A stretch of DNA of 64,000 nucleotides from Aporrectodea caliginosa (lineage: Eukaryota > Annelida > Clitellata > Crassiclitellata > Lumbricidae): NCBI GenBank assembly GCA_020284085.1, contig JACEVL010000206.1, forward strand, positions 857,001 through 921,000. Reading direction: 5' to 3'. The notes under the pieces were generated by a model. That model saw only the letters and a program-made list of their open reading frames with translations, did no database searches and was not told the DNA's origin. How positions within the stretch are numbered: the stretch's first letter is position 1; every line of letters starts with the position of its first letter. Position numbers and translations under genes: made by a program. This document shows, piece by piece, positions 23,035-36,558 of the stretch.

Positions 23035-23560
23035 TCAAAAATATAATGGCACCTCCGTCATATCATTTGGCATTTTAGGTGAAACGTGTTCGTGTACGGA
23101 GATATTCGAAAAGATGAAAGTTCGAAACGATGACAGCCGAATATTGAAGAAAGTGTTATTGCAGTACGTCGAGTTAAATTCGCGGAATCGAAGGAAGAGA
23201 ACCAGTGAAAGTGGAAGCACTGATCGACTCTCGCGCAGTCTCGAGTGATTAGTGAAGAATTAGTGGATAGAATGAAAGTGGAGCAGATGAGAAAAAGTGA
23301 ACTTACAATGTGTGGCAGGAGATGCCATTCCTGCGAAGTTGGTGAAAGTTGATTTAAGGCTGTGTTGTAAAGATATGGATCTGGAGTTGACCTTTGACTG
23401 TAGCCAGGCAGGCGTGCATATCCGCGTGTACAGACAGGTGACCCAGTATAGTGACACAAGTCTGCGAATCCATCGATTGTGAGTGAAGTTCAGAAGATAA
23501 TAGCTTTCTTCAAGACGTTCTACTTGTGGATCGATTCTACTTTCCTAAGAGAAGGCGTGA
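23035..23560. other. Unique region with small open frames, unassigned
   Basis: A weak acceptor-like TTTGGCATTTTAG at about 23080 is followed on the + strand by a short basic frame (KMKVRNDDSRILKKVLLQYV). Another frame (23297-23482) reads VKVDLRLCCKDMDLELTF. Neither matches a family I know, and they may be chance. Confidence 0.2.
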
Positions 23561-23609
23561 TCAACAACAACCATATGTGTTCCTTCGGGTGATACCTAAG
23601 AGATCAGCG

Positions 23610-23910
23610 AGAGAAACCGATGTATGTATGTATTTTTTGTATACATGTATGCGTATGTGTGTTTGTGTGTGGATGCATGTATGTGTACATGCGTATGTGT
23701 AAGTGTACCTGAATGTATGTATGTACAAACGAGCATATGTGTATATGCACGCATGCATAATATTATAGGCATGTGTGCTTGTATTTGCATATGTATGTAT
23801 GTATTATATATTATATGTAAGTATATCTGTACCCACGTTTGTTTGTCCCTCCGCCTGTCTGTCTGTCTGTCCGTCTGTCTGTCTGTCCGCATGCATATCT
23901 GTCTGTCTGT
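23610..23910. repeat. Degenerate (GTAT)n/(GTCT)n tract
   Basis: TGTATG- and TGCATG-rich DNA, then GTCTGTCT units. 23910-24180 is unremarkable. Confidence 0.88.
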
Positions 23911-24184
23911 CTGTAACTCAGCTCCTCATAAAGTCATAGACGCAGAGTAGTAATGTCTTTTCGTTGTGTCTTGGGTTACGTAGTGCGAACATTAGCCAAA
24001 CAATGATGCTTAGCAGACGATGCGAACCATGTACAGACGTTGATAGCAACGACATTTAACCGATCTATGGCTTATATTGATTTTAGTTGATAACCTTGAC
24101 GAATCGTTTGATGATAATAAAACGAGGTCTCCATTAACTCTTCCACTCAGGTCTGTAACACGAGCATCGCCCGATAAATTTACC

Positions 24185-24362
24185 AGACAAACAGACAGAC
24201 AGACGGACAGACAGACGTGTACATATACATACATACATACATACATACATACATACATACATACATACATACATACATACATACATACATACATACATAC
24301 ATACATACATACATACATACATTAGTACATTAGTACATTAGTACATACATGCATACAGACAG

Positions 24363-24396
<34 letters not shown>

Positions 24397-24790
24397 AGAC
24401 AGAAAGATGTACAGACCGACAGACCGACAAAGGGATACAAAGACATAGAGACAGACAGACAGACAGACAGACAGATAGACAGTAAGACATACATACATAC
24501 AGACGGACGGCCAAACTGGTCAACAGACAGACAGAAAGACGTATAGATCGACAAGCAGATAGACAGACAGCCAACTAAACAGACAGCAGACAAACATACA
24601 GATTGATTGACAGACAAACAGGAGGACAGACAGATAGACAGGCAGGCAGGCAGGTAGACAGATAGGTACACAGACAAATGAACAGACCAATTAACAGACA
24701 AACCAGCAGACAGCAAACATAAAGACAGACCGATATTCAGAAAGAGACAGAGACGGACAGAGCCAGACAGACATACATTCCGACAGACTC
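24185..24790. repeat. (GACA)n, (ACAT)n and degenerate (GACA)n compound array
   Basis: GACA units, then about 95 bp of perfect ACAT (24226-24321), then about 430 bp of GACAGACA with substitutions. Confidence 0.95.
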
Positions 24791-25165
24791 CTTGATTCCC
24801 TCTCCTCCTCCCTAGCTTCGTCTGTATCATTTCAATCGGCGGTTTTGACGCCGCTGAAGTGAATCCCGACCCTCTCTGTTTGTTTACGTAGGCATTGTGG
24901 CTCCTTTAAGGATCGCTCTGGTGTCGGAAAATATTTTCCGGAGGTCATAAATTAATGGACCCGGTCCGGCGGACGTTATCTGGAAGAGGGTGGTCCATCC
25001 CTCTCCCTTCCCGGGATAGGGGGGGGGGTCACCTTATGAAATGATTTTTAAATGGCCCCGTCAGTTTATGGGAGGCTTGGATGCGTCCGACGAGGAGAGC
25101 TGTTATGGCACCTGCCCTGATCAAACAATGATACATCGGAACCAGGTCGTTAGGGGCGATCGTCT
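24790..25165. other. Unique region between microsatellites
   Basis: Moderately GC-rich with AATTAATGGACCCGGTCCGG and a run of nine or more G at 25020. No reading frame or known repeat recognised. Confidence 0.3.
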
Positions 25166-25725
25166 TGGGGTAAATGATTCCAGAGGGGAATGATGGAAGG
25201 GAGGATGGAGGGAGGGTTGGACAAGCAAATGGACGGTAACATCTGTTGCCCGGGTTGAATGGGTAACAGACAACAGATATCTGGTCCAGAGAAGAGAGAG
25301 ACAGAGAGAGACGTAGCGAGACAGATAGAGTTGTAGAGAGATACGTAAAAAGAAAGATGTGGAGACAGAAGTGAGAAAGAACAGACGCCCAGAGATAGAT
25401 AGCAAGAGACACACAGACAGACAAACAGATAGACAGACACAGATAGACTGACAGACAGAGATAAGAAGACAGAAGTGTGATCAAGAACAGACGTCAAAAG
25501 ATAGATCGACAATGTGAGACATATAGAGACAGACTGACTGACATACATACATACATACATGCATACCTACAGACAGACAGATAGATAGACATAAAGACAG
25601 GAAGACATACATACAGACAAACAGACAGTTAGATAGACATACATAGAGACAGACAGACTAACAGACGACCATACATACAGACAAACATACAGACGGCCAG
25701 GCATACACAAACATACAGACAAAAT
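25165..25725. repeat. Degenerate (GACA)/(GA)/(GGAG) tract
   Basis: Purine-rich GGAGGGAGG DNA, then GACAGACAGA-type units with interspersed ATAC. No gene. Confidence 0.85.
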
Positions 25726-25999
25726 AGTTGTCATGAACGGCGATGTGTGTAGTTAGTTAGCCATGTCGAGCTCATCCAGTGTAAATTCCTCTCTGCTAAT
25801 TCTTCCCATTCCGTTCCGACCTCATCCACCAGATGTTCCGATCGGTTCCTTCCAACAAATGGAACTCATTGTCGTTCCATCGGAACAGCGGCGGAGCAGA
25901 AGCACATTGTTTCTGGATTGGAGTTTATGGGTGGTGCCAGTACCAAGCCTCGATAAAGCAGGGGGTCGACGTCAACGGCTCTTCATGGAGACTACATAT

Positions 26000-26375
26000 G
26001 GCATGGGGAACAGAACCCGGTTGGTTAGGGAAATCGCCTTGAACGCGGAGAGTAAGGGTTCAAGCCTCACCCTGAGACCGTTAGGCCTACTATGTCAAAG
26101 CGTCCTCTCAGATCCTCTGACCGGCTTGACCTTTTCGTTTCCCGTGTTAGGACCACAATGGCTCAATACAGATCCTATGTGTGCATAGGTCCCTTTCTAT
26201 GGAATGGACTTCCTCCTTCTCTACGCTCCCTACAATCCTCTTTAGTAGCATCTCTTCCTCTTTCTCTCACCTTAAAACCTTCCTTTTTCCTCGGAGTATA
26301 CTCGCACTGGGAGCGCTTCTTAAAGGATTATGCTATGAGAAGCGCTATATAAATGATCAAATGCAATACAATACA
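26000..26375 (+). mobile_element. tRNA-like head joined to a CR1/L2-like LINE 3' end
   Basis: The tRNA-like part is GGTTGGTTAGGGAAATCGCC ... GGGTTCAAGCCTC (26018-26065). From about 26092 a frame reads RPLRSSDRLDLFVSRVRTTM, then FLWNGLPPSLR and LKPSFF, the usual C-terminus of CR1/L2 polymerases. It ends AGAAGCGCTATATAAATGAT and then CAATACAATACAATA, the tail repeat. Either a SINE with a LINE-derived 3' half, or two adjacent insertions. Confidence 0.7.
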
Positions 26376-26412
26376 ATATGTAGGGTGTCCCATCATCACT
26401 CCCATGCCATAT

Positions 26413-26535
26413 GTAGTTTCCAACTCCGCCACTGCTCGTACTTTGTCAGTGCCAGTTCCAAACCTGGATGAAGGAGGAGGGCGACGCTAATGATCTTTGT
26501 TATCACACAGTGTCGTTAAACTGAAACTACTACTA
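26413..26535 (+). repeat. Family A short retroposon with (ACT)n tail
   Basis: AACTCCGCCACTGCTCGTAC at 26421, GCCAGTTCCAAACCTGGAT, GGAGGAGGGCGACGCTAATG, CAGTGTCGTTAAACTGAAAC, then TACTACTAG. Confidence 0.85.
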
Positions 26536-26739
26536 GTCTGACTACTACGACGATGTTATTCCTCTTGTGACTCTTCCTGACATTTAGCAATAAGATGGCA
26601 TAAGATGTAGTTTAACTCTGGATCTAAATCAACTATTTCATACGAACGGATGAGAACTTTTCGAAACAACGTTTCATGTTAACGTAAACTGCTCTTGATG
26701 ACAATATTTTCGTTGAAACACAGGATGACGAGACGCTCT

Positions 26740-26955
26740 CGTTGCACACCTTTAAAACGCGTTCAGCCAATAGTATATAGTTCTCAACCACGTTTAAAAT
26801 ATCAGTTAGAACAACGACCCTCACATTTTAGCTCATAACTCCACCACTGCTCGTAATCTGCCATGGCAGTGTCAGTCCCAAGCCTGGATGAAGGAGGAGG
26901 GCGACGCTAATGATCTTCGTTATCACAGAGTCGTAAAACTGAAACTACTACAATA
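26740..26955 (+). repeat. M2 module followed by family A copy
   Basis: TTGCACACCTTTAAAACGCG with TATATAG at 26745-26785. Then family A 26838-26953: AACTCCACCACTGCTCGTAA, GTCAGTCCCAAGCCTGGAT, AGAGTCGTAAAACTGAAAC, TACTAC. Confidence 0.8.
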
Positions 26956-27177
26956 TGTAGTTTCCAGAGCCGTTGATGCTGTCCTACTGCTTTTTATCAG
27001 GCAGAATTTACAAATCTACTTTGCCTGGATGCTCTGTTCCTCTCATCGGCTTCAATGTTATTCCGCCAATGACCGGTTTCTCGCAGTGCCAGTCGAAAGG
27101 CTTAACATGTGTATCGTTTTGTGAACCTCTTTTCAAGGGTCTTGAAAGGCGCTATAGAAACTTCTTCCTCTTCTTCC

Positions 27178-27200
27178 TCTTTATTATTATTATTATTATA

Positions 27201-27293
<93 letters not shown>

Positions 27294-27332
27294 GTTATTA
27301 TTATTGTTATTATTATTGTTATTATTATTATT
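27178..27332. repeat. (ATT)n microsatellite
   Basis: About 150 bp of ATT with (ATTGTT) variants at the right edge. 26960-27175 before it and 27335-27585 after it show no recognisable gene. Confidence 0.97.
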
Positions 27333-27589
27333 TTTTCACCGTGGTAAAGATGTTTCCTCAGGGACTCTAACATTATTTAAAGCGAAGAATTGCCTGGAGT
27401 GGGTCCCATTCGTCTAGGTATAAGTTGATGAATGTATTCTAAAGGCCACCTCGTTGAAACGCAAGAATACACCTCTGCTAATAATAATTATCGCTGCTTG
27501 TACTCTCTTCAAACCAAAATAAAACTTTTCCATGTCGCAAAAAATGTTTGAACACTCGGTCAACAATGGTTGTTACTAATGCCACCGTC

Positions 27590-27780
27590 ACAATTGCATT
27601 GTATTGTATCTAAAGATTTATATAGCGCCTCTCTCAGCATAACTATTCAGAAGCGCTCCAGCACGAAAACCTTGGGGTAAAGAAACGTATTTAAAGAACG
27701 AGAGACCAAAGAGGAAAAACTAGTCATTAGTTTAGCCCTTAATGAGGAGGGAAGGCATGCAATGCAAAGTAACGTTTCTC
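27590..27780 (-). mobile_element. CR1/L2-like LINE 3' end
   Basis: TTGCATTGTATTGTATC (tail, reversed), then TATATAGCGCCTCTCTCAGC and GAGAGACCAAAGAGGAAAAA, shared with 55453-55690 and 56443-56632. Confidence 0.8.
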
Positions 27781-28024
27781 TCTGCTTTAAATCATACTTT
27801 GATTGGTGACTTCAATGGTTATATATTACAGCAACAAAGGCTGTTGACTTCGACGGAAATAAGTTTGTGGAGTTCTCTCCGATCATAATGTAGCAGTATC
27901 ACAATCAGACTAGATGTTTTAAGATAAACTTAGTTAAAAAGTATTGATATATATTGAGCCCAAGCACTCAGTTTAAAAGGTGTCGAAGAACGGTATTATG
28001 TTTAAATCTTAATATGGCAATATC

Positions 28025-28500
<476 letters not shown>

Positions 28501-28717
28501 TTCTTCACTTTTTCTTCACTTGGCGTTGTTCTTCTTCGTCTTCTTCTATTACAGCTTCATCGTCATTATCTTCTTATTCTTCCTCAAATTGAAATGAGTG
28601 GTCTTGTGTTCCACCTTGGTTCTTGTTCTTTGTAAGTTTGTTAGAAGAAGAAGATGCATATTACATTGTTGGAATTTCTCTGAGATTTAGTTCTGTTTGA
28701 TCACATGTTGTTGATTT

Positions 28718-30428
<1,711 letters not shown>

Positions 30429-30672
30429 TTTTCCCTCTACAATCCAAAGTCTCTTTCAGGAGCTACTTCACAACGTCTTTGTTCTAAAATCTAAATAAAC
30501 AACCCCACGTCAGCATAGGTGACTTTTATCCAGGGATCCAGTATAGAAGAACAGACCTTTTACACACCCCTTTTAGGCCTCCCATTTGCTTTATAAGAAA
30601 AACACGCACAAGGGCAGTTCGTTAATGTTCCTCCATAATCCTAGCTGTGGTAGTTCCAGTCGCAAACCTTAA

Positions 30673-31302
30673 CCCTCAGAGGCTAACCTGGGGTGAATTT
30701 TTCACCCCACTGTCAGTATTTGCGCTGAATTTTTTTACAGCTTTGGAGTTATGCCGTGCGCCTTTGTGTATCTGTTCATAGATGACTTTTGCTTAATTCC
30801 ATATATTTTGTCTTACTTATTTTGGATGAATGGTCACGTGACTGACGTCATACCGTGGCCATTTCAGCCATATGTGAAAAGAGCACTGGAATATGTAAAG
30901 GGAAAGCCGGTCAAGAAAGCAAAACGCGACACACAGCAGATGAGCATTGAGCAGTTGCAAAGGTCGTTGCCATAAATGCAGCCGCCATAATTACTGGAAT
31001 ATGTAAAGGGAAAGGACAATAAACCAGTATTCGCTGTCATATGTGTAGCAACTTTGTCTGTGGAACGCATGCAACAAAGCGTTACTTGAGTTGTGTGTAG
31101 ATGACTGTAGACTCGATGATTGTGCTGATAGTTGACTTTAGTTAGGTTTCCTAGTTTTGCAGTTTTATGTTGAACTTGGTACAATTACCATTGTTGATCG
31201 AACATGGTTTAATTTTATATCACATGCCTCAAATAGTGAGGGGTGAAAAATTCACCCCAGGTTATCCAATGTGTGATTTTTTTATAGGTTACCCTCTGAG
31301 GG
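30673..31302. mobile_element. piggyBac-like non-autonomous element, 630 bp
   Basis: Bounded by TTAA at 30669-30672 and 31303-31306. Termini CCCTCAGAGGCTAACCT and (reversed) CCCTCAGAGGGTAACCT match as inverted repeats. Both ends also carry the palindrome GGGGTGAATTTTTCACCCC. A 75-codon frame (30751-30975, ending RALEYVKGKPVKKAKR) is not recognised as transposase. Copy 1 of the duplication shows the empty site near 28952. Confidence 0.8.
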
Positions 31303-31658
31303 TTAATAAAGGAGAAGGGTGACACTAATCATCATTGTTAGTAGTAGTAGTAATGAGTTACACGACACTGTGCGATCATAACAATGATCATTGCGTTGCC
31401 CCTCCTCCCTTTTCCAGGCTTGGGACTGGCACTGAAATTTCATCCCGAGGTTCTATGCACACACATAATTATATTAGTTTCTCTACCTTTTAATATCAAA
31501 CAAACTTGCAATGTCTTTCTTCCTTGCAGCACAACAGTAGTAGCCTACATGTATGCCTGGTTGCGGTCTGTCAAACGGTTTATTGAAGAAACGAAAACTA
31601 TTGTTCTTACTGTCCCAAGCCTGGATAAATCATGAGGGCGCGTTCATCATCATCTTTG

Positions 31659-31775
31659 TAGTAGTAGTAGTTTCAGTTTAACGACACTGTGTGATAACAA
31701 AGATCATTAGCGTCGCCCTCCTCCTCCATCCAGGCTTGGGACTGGCACTTCCTTAGGACGGGCAGCGGCGCAGTT
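31659..31775 (-). repeat. Family A short retroposon with 10-bp target duplication and empty site
   Basis: Flanked by ATCATCTTTG at 31649-31658 and 31776-31785; copy 1 has a single ATCATCTTTG at the corresponding place near 29245. The 117-bp insert is reverse family A with a (TAG)4 tail at its left edge. Confidence 0.92.
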
Positions 31776-32189
31776 ATCATCTTTGTTATGACACAGTGTC
31801 ATTAAATAGCATATATAACCAACCAACCAGTCTCTCATGAGAATTGTTCTGATCTAATGATTGAACGAAAATTAAGTTTATATTGTGTATAAAAATGAGA
31901 CTTAAAGGTGTCTAAATGCTGGATAAAGGATATGGTCGATGTCAATCATCTTTTGTTATAAGACAGTGTCATCAAACAGCAACTAACCATATGGCAGTCC
32001 TTTAAGATAGCCCGAAAGGCACCATGACTGCATAGTGTTTCCGACTTCGTTTTTCTTAGCCTCAGCGTATGAGGGCGGTGGTCAGTCCTTCTATTTGCCC
32101 TATATCTGATATTGAGTGGGTTCGATCAGTGTAATCAATATAATTGTGTTGGTTATGGGCTGACTAACCATCACACATCTCTATAGGGT

Positions 32190-32545
<356 letters not shown>

Positions 32546-32589
32546 TTTGCGGCGGCGATAATTATTATTAATATCACTATTACTATTAT

Positions 32590-33000
32590 TACTATGAGTG
32601 ATAAGCAATATGCCAAGTATATTGCTCTCGCTTTATACACCGAAGTTTGGTTACAGAGGTATCAGTTGCAGGGCCTACAAAACTTTTTTCATGCTGTAAG
32701 AAGGTTTTTCTGTATCGACGATTGCTCATCTGTTTTTGCCTTAAGCCAGACGCTGGAACAATTAATCACAGGTAACCTGGACGTGATTGGCAGCGGCCAG
32801 GTGTTAGTGGGTATTCGGGAGCCTTGCCACAGCTGTTCCCATCCTGGATGCAGAGGCAGAGAAAAAGGTGCGCATTCCAAGTGCATCATTCCGCTTGCTT
32901 TGAAGCGGTCCCCAACCCAAGTCTAAGTCGACTTAAACTCGCTGACTTACTTACTTACTTACTGGTCGTGGTTATTTTCCGTTGCTGGTTGGTTGGTTGT
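32590..33000. other. Unique stretch with an unassigned open frame
   Basis: A + frame of 110 codons from the ATG at 32594 (MSDKQYAKYIALALYTEV) resembles nothing I know and has no splice context. Probably chance or an old repeat. Confidence 0.2.
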
Positions 33001-33134
33001 CTAGCGGTTGCTACTGACGGTGGTTGTTGGTAATGTTGGATTCTTGGGCTGTTCGGGTTGTGAATGTAAGTTTGCACCTTTCAACTTGTTGCGGTAGCTT
33101 ACCTTAGGCCTATACATGGCTATATTAACAGAAC

Positions 33135-33850
33135 ATTTCTGTATTGTATTGTATTTGGCTATTTATAAAGCGCTTCTCACAGCAAAAGCCTTCCAGAAGC
33201 GCTCCCAGTGCGAGCAACCCGAGGGAAAAGGCAGGATTTTAGTTTTGAAAAAGACGAGGAGAGACTACCAGAAAGGATGGTAGAGCGAACCGGTGGAGGA
33301 AGTCCATTCCACAGAGAAGGACCTATGCAGGCGAAGGATCTGAATTGAGCCATTGCAGTCCTGACACGGGGAACAAAAAGGTCAAGCCGATCAGAGGATC
33401 GGAGAGGACGCAGCGAAGTGGCAGAGAGTGGGCGAAGCATAAGGTCGCAAAGTTAGGCCTACTTCGGAGCAAGACCCAGATGAGACTTAAGGACTAAAAT
33501 GAGAACCTTGAATTGTATTCGGACAGATAGAGGGAGCCAGTGAAGTTCTTCAACCATGAATGTAGAGATGTGAGAGAATCGAGGAAGACGAGCAATCAGT
33601 CTAGCAGCAGCATTAAGTACTGACTGTAGAGGAAATAGGCGAACCCTATAGGAGACCAACAAGGAGAGAATTACAGTAGTCTATTCGAGAGCAGACGAAA
33701 GCGTGGACAATTGAGGTAAAGGTCGAGGAAGAAACAGATTTGCGAATAGCCTGAGACGCCTTAGTTGGAAGTAGGAAGAGCGAGTAAGCATGGCAATGTG
33801 TTCAGAAAAAGTTAGAGAACTGTCCAGAGTGACACCCAGGTTATGACTCT
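33135..33850 (-). pseudogene. CR1/L2-like LINE: reverse transcriptase C-terminus and 3' end
   Basis: On the minus strand: LQSVLNAAARLIARLPRFSH, ELHWLPLSVRIQFKVLILVL, a frameshift near 33450, then LRSSDRLDLFVPRVRTAMAQ and FACIGPSLWNGLPP, closing AGAAGCGCTTTATAAATAGC with a CAATACAATACA tail. This order is characteristic of CR1/L2-clade non-LTR polymerases. The catalytic part is absent: a typical 5'-truncated copy. Confidence 0.88.
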
Positions 33851-33979
33851 ATACTTTACATTACACGGCTTTACCTTACCTACAGCTGTACTGATCCGCA
33901 ATTACTTATTTATAATTGGTTCTAAAACTAATTGAAACCGTTCGAATAGCCTGATGTTCTCTAGAAGTAATAAGAGCGC

Positions 33980-34030
33980 TCACTCTCGTAGACACCTTTA
34001 AAACGTTGTAAATTGATGTTATATAAGGAC
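33980..34030 (-). repeat. M2 module
   Basis: CTCGTAGACACCTTTAAAAC, GTTGTAAATTGATGTTATAT. Confidence 0.55.
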
Positions 34031-34119
34031 GGGACACGATATCCAATTTATTAATGTTACTATGCCTTTTGGAATATAGGAGGAGGTTGACAAGACATCG
34101 TGTTGCTAAAAATCAACTA

Positions 34120-34295
34120 GCCAATCTGTCTGTCTGTCTGTCTGTCTGCTTGTCTGTGTCTCTGTGTCTCTGTATCTGAGTCTGTGTCTGTGTCTCTGTA
34201 TCTGTGTGTGTTTGTCTGTCTGTCTGTATGTCTGTGTCTGTGTCTCTGTATCTGTATCTGTGTGTGTGTGTTTGTCTGTGTGTCTGTCTGTCTAT
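34120..34295. repeat. (TCTG)n/(TG)n microsatellite
   Basis: TCTG units with TGTGTC variants; a smaller (TCTG)n lies at 34478-34502. 34300-34475 and 34505-34840 contain no gene I recognise. Confidence 0.93.
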
Positions 34296-34844
34296 CCAGA
34301 GCATATTTTAACCGATTTGGACTACTGGGACAAAGTCTGCTACATTACTTTCAATATTATTGGAAACTAACACTGAAAGTAGAGTATTACCTGGGAAAAT
34401 CACCAAAACTACCGGGACAAATCCTAAAACTACTGGGACATTTGCCCCATACTTATACAGTTAAAATATGCACTGTGTCTGTCTGTCTGTCTGTCTGTCT
34501 CTCGTCGCATGGTGATCGTGTGTGGACTTCTGACCTTTGAATTAAGGTAATATCAAAGTTTCATAATATTAATATATAAATATCATAATTTTCGACGTCA
34601 CCCTAAAATTGCTGAGCATACTCTCTTTCCACAAATTTCACCTCGATTCCTCCTTTCCCTCTCTTCCCGCTCCTATACTCTAAACGTGCACCATCCACCG
34701 TATACCCGTCTGACTGTCTGCTTATCTGAGCCTGGATTCTTGACCTTGAACCGTGTCCAACCTTAGCTGCTGGCTACTGCGTTTGTTTTGACTGAGCTTC
34801 TCGGGCTCTGGAGAAATCTAGTGTTAAAGATCACAATAAACTTA

Positions 34845-35135
34845 ACCATCGGCGCTATATAAATGATCTGGATGAATGAATTATTGAATTAATAAATGAA
34901 TGCATGAATGTATTATATGGATGAATGAATGCTTGATTGATTTAATGAACGATTGAATGATTGATTGACTGACTGAAAGAATGTAGGCCTATGAATAAAT
35001 AAACGAGTGAATGATTGAGTGAATGAATGAATGAATGCTTGAATGAATCATTGGGTGATTGTTTGATTGAATGAATGACTAATCTGTATGGATGAATGAA
35101 TGAACGAACGAACGAATGAATGAATACTTACTACT
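34845..35135 (+). repeat. LINE-like 3' end with (GAAT)n tail array
   Basis: CGGCGCTATATAAATGATC is the usual CR1/L2-like terminus. It is directly followed by about 250 bp of degenerate GAATGAATG/GATTGA units. Confidence 0.7.
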
Positions 35136-35274
35136 GTTGTTAGGGCCGCACTGTCAACGAGTAATACCATTACTTTATACCGCGAACAAGAGTTATTCTT
35201 TTTGATTAGATCAGATAAGATTAGGATCATTGCTGTCGTCATTAACACATCTGACGCTTCTCCCAATTCAGATC

Positions 35275-35400
35275 AGATGCAAAAGCACAGACATACAGAT
35301 GGAAGTACGGACAGACAGACAGATGGAAGGACGGACAGACAGATGGATAGACAGACAGACGGATGGATAGACGGACGGACGGATGGATGTATAGACGTGG
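35275..35400. repeat. Degenerate (GACA)/(GGAC)n microsatellite
   Basis: ACAGACAGATGGA and GGACGGACGGATGGA units. Confidence 0.9.
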
Positions 35401-35439
35401 GAACATAGCTAGCGGGAAGAGCCTGGGCCGATGACTAGA

Positions 35440-35900
35440 TCTGATTAAGCCCATCTTGCATAATTCATTGTGTAATTAAAGCCAGCCGCACCTAGACTCG
35501 TGTGTCTGAAGAGCGGCGAGGCAGGTGTCCATCACTAATTTATTGCCCGCCATCTGGTTCCCCGGCTTCCTTAGCGCAGATACCGACGCTTCGTAAGGTC
35601 AACCAATCACAGCCTCACAACGACACAGGTGCGGGAATCACTACAATTTAAACCAGCCGTCGGCAAATGATTCCCAGCTTCGCTGCTGCCGTCTATACCG
35701 GGCGAGCTGCATGCTAGCTATCCGTCCCTGCCCTATCTGTCTTAAGCGAGACGGTTCTGGCGGAGTACAACATACGGTGCCATGTCAACTGGTGTGGAGT
35801 CTGCGTAGCTGGGAGCGCTCGCGTAAAATGGATACTGAATCGAGTTGCGATCGAGTTGTGGATTTATTTTTGGGATGTTATTAACTCGACTTGCGGTTTC
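35440..35900. other. Unique GC-richer island, possible regulatory DNA
   Basis: About 450 bp without repeats in a repeat-dense area, with CCAATCACAGCC near 35604 (an inverted-CCAAT-like box) and AATTTATTGCCCGCCATCTG near 35538. No open frame of interest. Could be a conserved non-coding element; this is an inference only. Confidence 0.3.
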
Positions 35901-36152
35901 TGAGCGGAAGGAGTACGAGGGCGTTCATCGTTTTTGAAGTATGTAAATACTATGAACACGTTTTAGATTCTTTTAGAAGCTACTGAAAGAAGCTTTCTAT
36001 AAGATACACAAATAACATAATACATTATACCGATATGGCTATTGACGTAAGCTTAGTTATTATTAGTACGATTATTATTCCGTCAATTTAATTTGGATGG
36101 ATATTCTGACGTATTTCGGCCATTGGGTTGCTAGCTGCTGTGTAACGACATT

Positions 36153-36205
36153 GTATGTATGTATGTATGTATGTATGTATGTATGTATGTATGTATGTAT
36201 GTATG

Positions 36206-36239
<34 letters not shown>

Positions 36240-36474
36240 TGTATGTATGTATGTATGAGCACTTGTTATAGCGCCCCTTCAAGATTTCTACTCAGAGCCG
36301 CTCCCGACTACAGGGCGGACACTGAATCGGAGTTTCACGCCGAAGCGCATGAGCAATTGCGAGTGAAGGACTTTCCCAGGGTCCCTACGCGGCGGCTGGA
36401 GGTAGATTCGAACCCGCAACCCTCCGGCTGCAAGGCACCAAACATACCCCTACACCACCGCGCCCCACGTATCA
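36153..36474 (-). mobile_element. tRNA-derived SINE with (ATGT)n array as its tail
   Basis: On the minus strand: GGCGCGGTGGTGTAGGGGTA (A-box region), GGGTTGCGGGTTCGAATC (B box), the CGCTTCGGCGTGAAACTCCG body and GGGGCGCTATAACAAGTGCT, then CATACATAC continuing as 100 bp of ACAT. Related: 40241 and 41155. Confidence 0.88.
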
Positions 36475-36558
36475 TGACAAAGATCATTAGCGTCATCCTC
36501 CTCCGTTCTCCAGGCTTTGGACTGGCACTACCAGCGTACGAGCAGTGGCAGAGTCATT
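36475..36558 (-). repeat. Family A short retroposon
   Basis: GACAAAGATCATTAGCGTCA, TCCTCCTCCGTTCTCCAGGC, AGCAGTGGCAGAGT. An M2-like CTTTAAAAGGTGTCGAAGCA lies at 36709. 36740-37490 has no recognised gene. Confidence 0.75.

Noticed and set aside
30751..30975. piggyBac transposase
   Set aside because: The 75-codon frame inside the element has none of the expected DDD-catalytic or Cys-rich motifs; the element is best regarded as non-autonomous.
32594..32926. A small secreted or nuclear protein
   Set aside because: ATG-initiated frame of 110 codons, but no signal peptide, domain or similarity that I can recognise, and adjacent to repeats.
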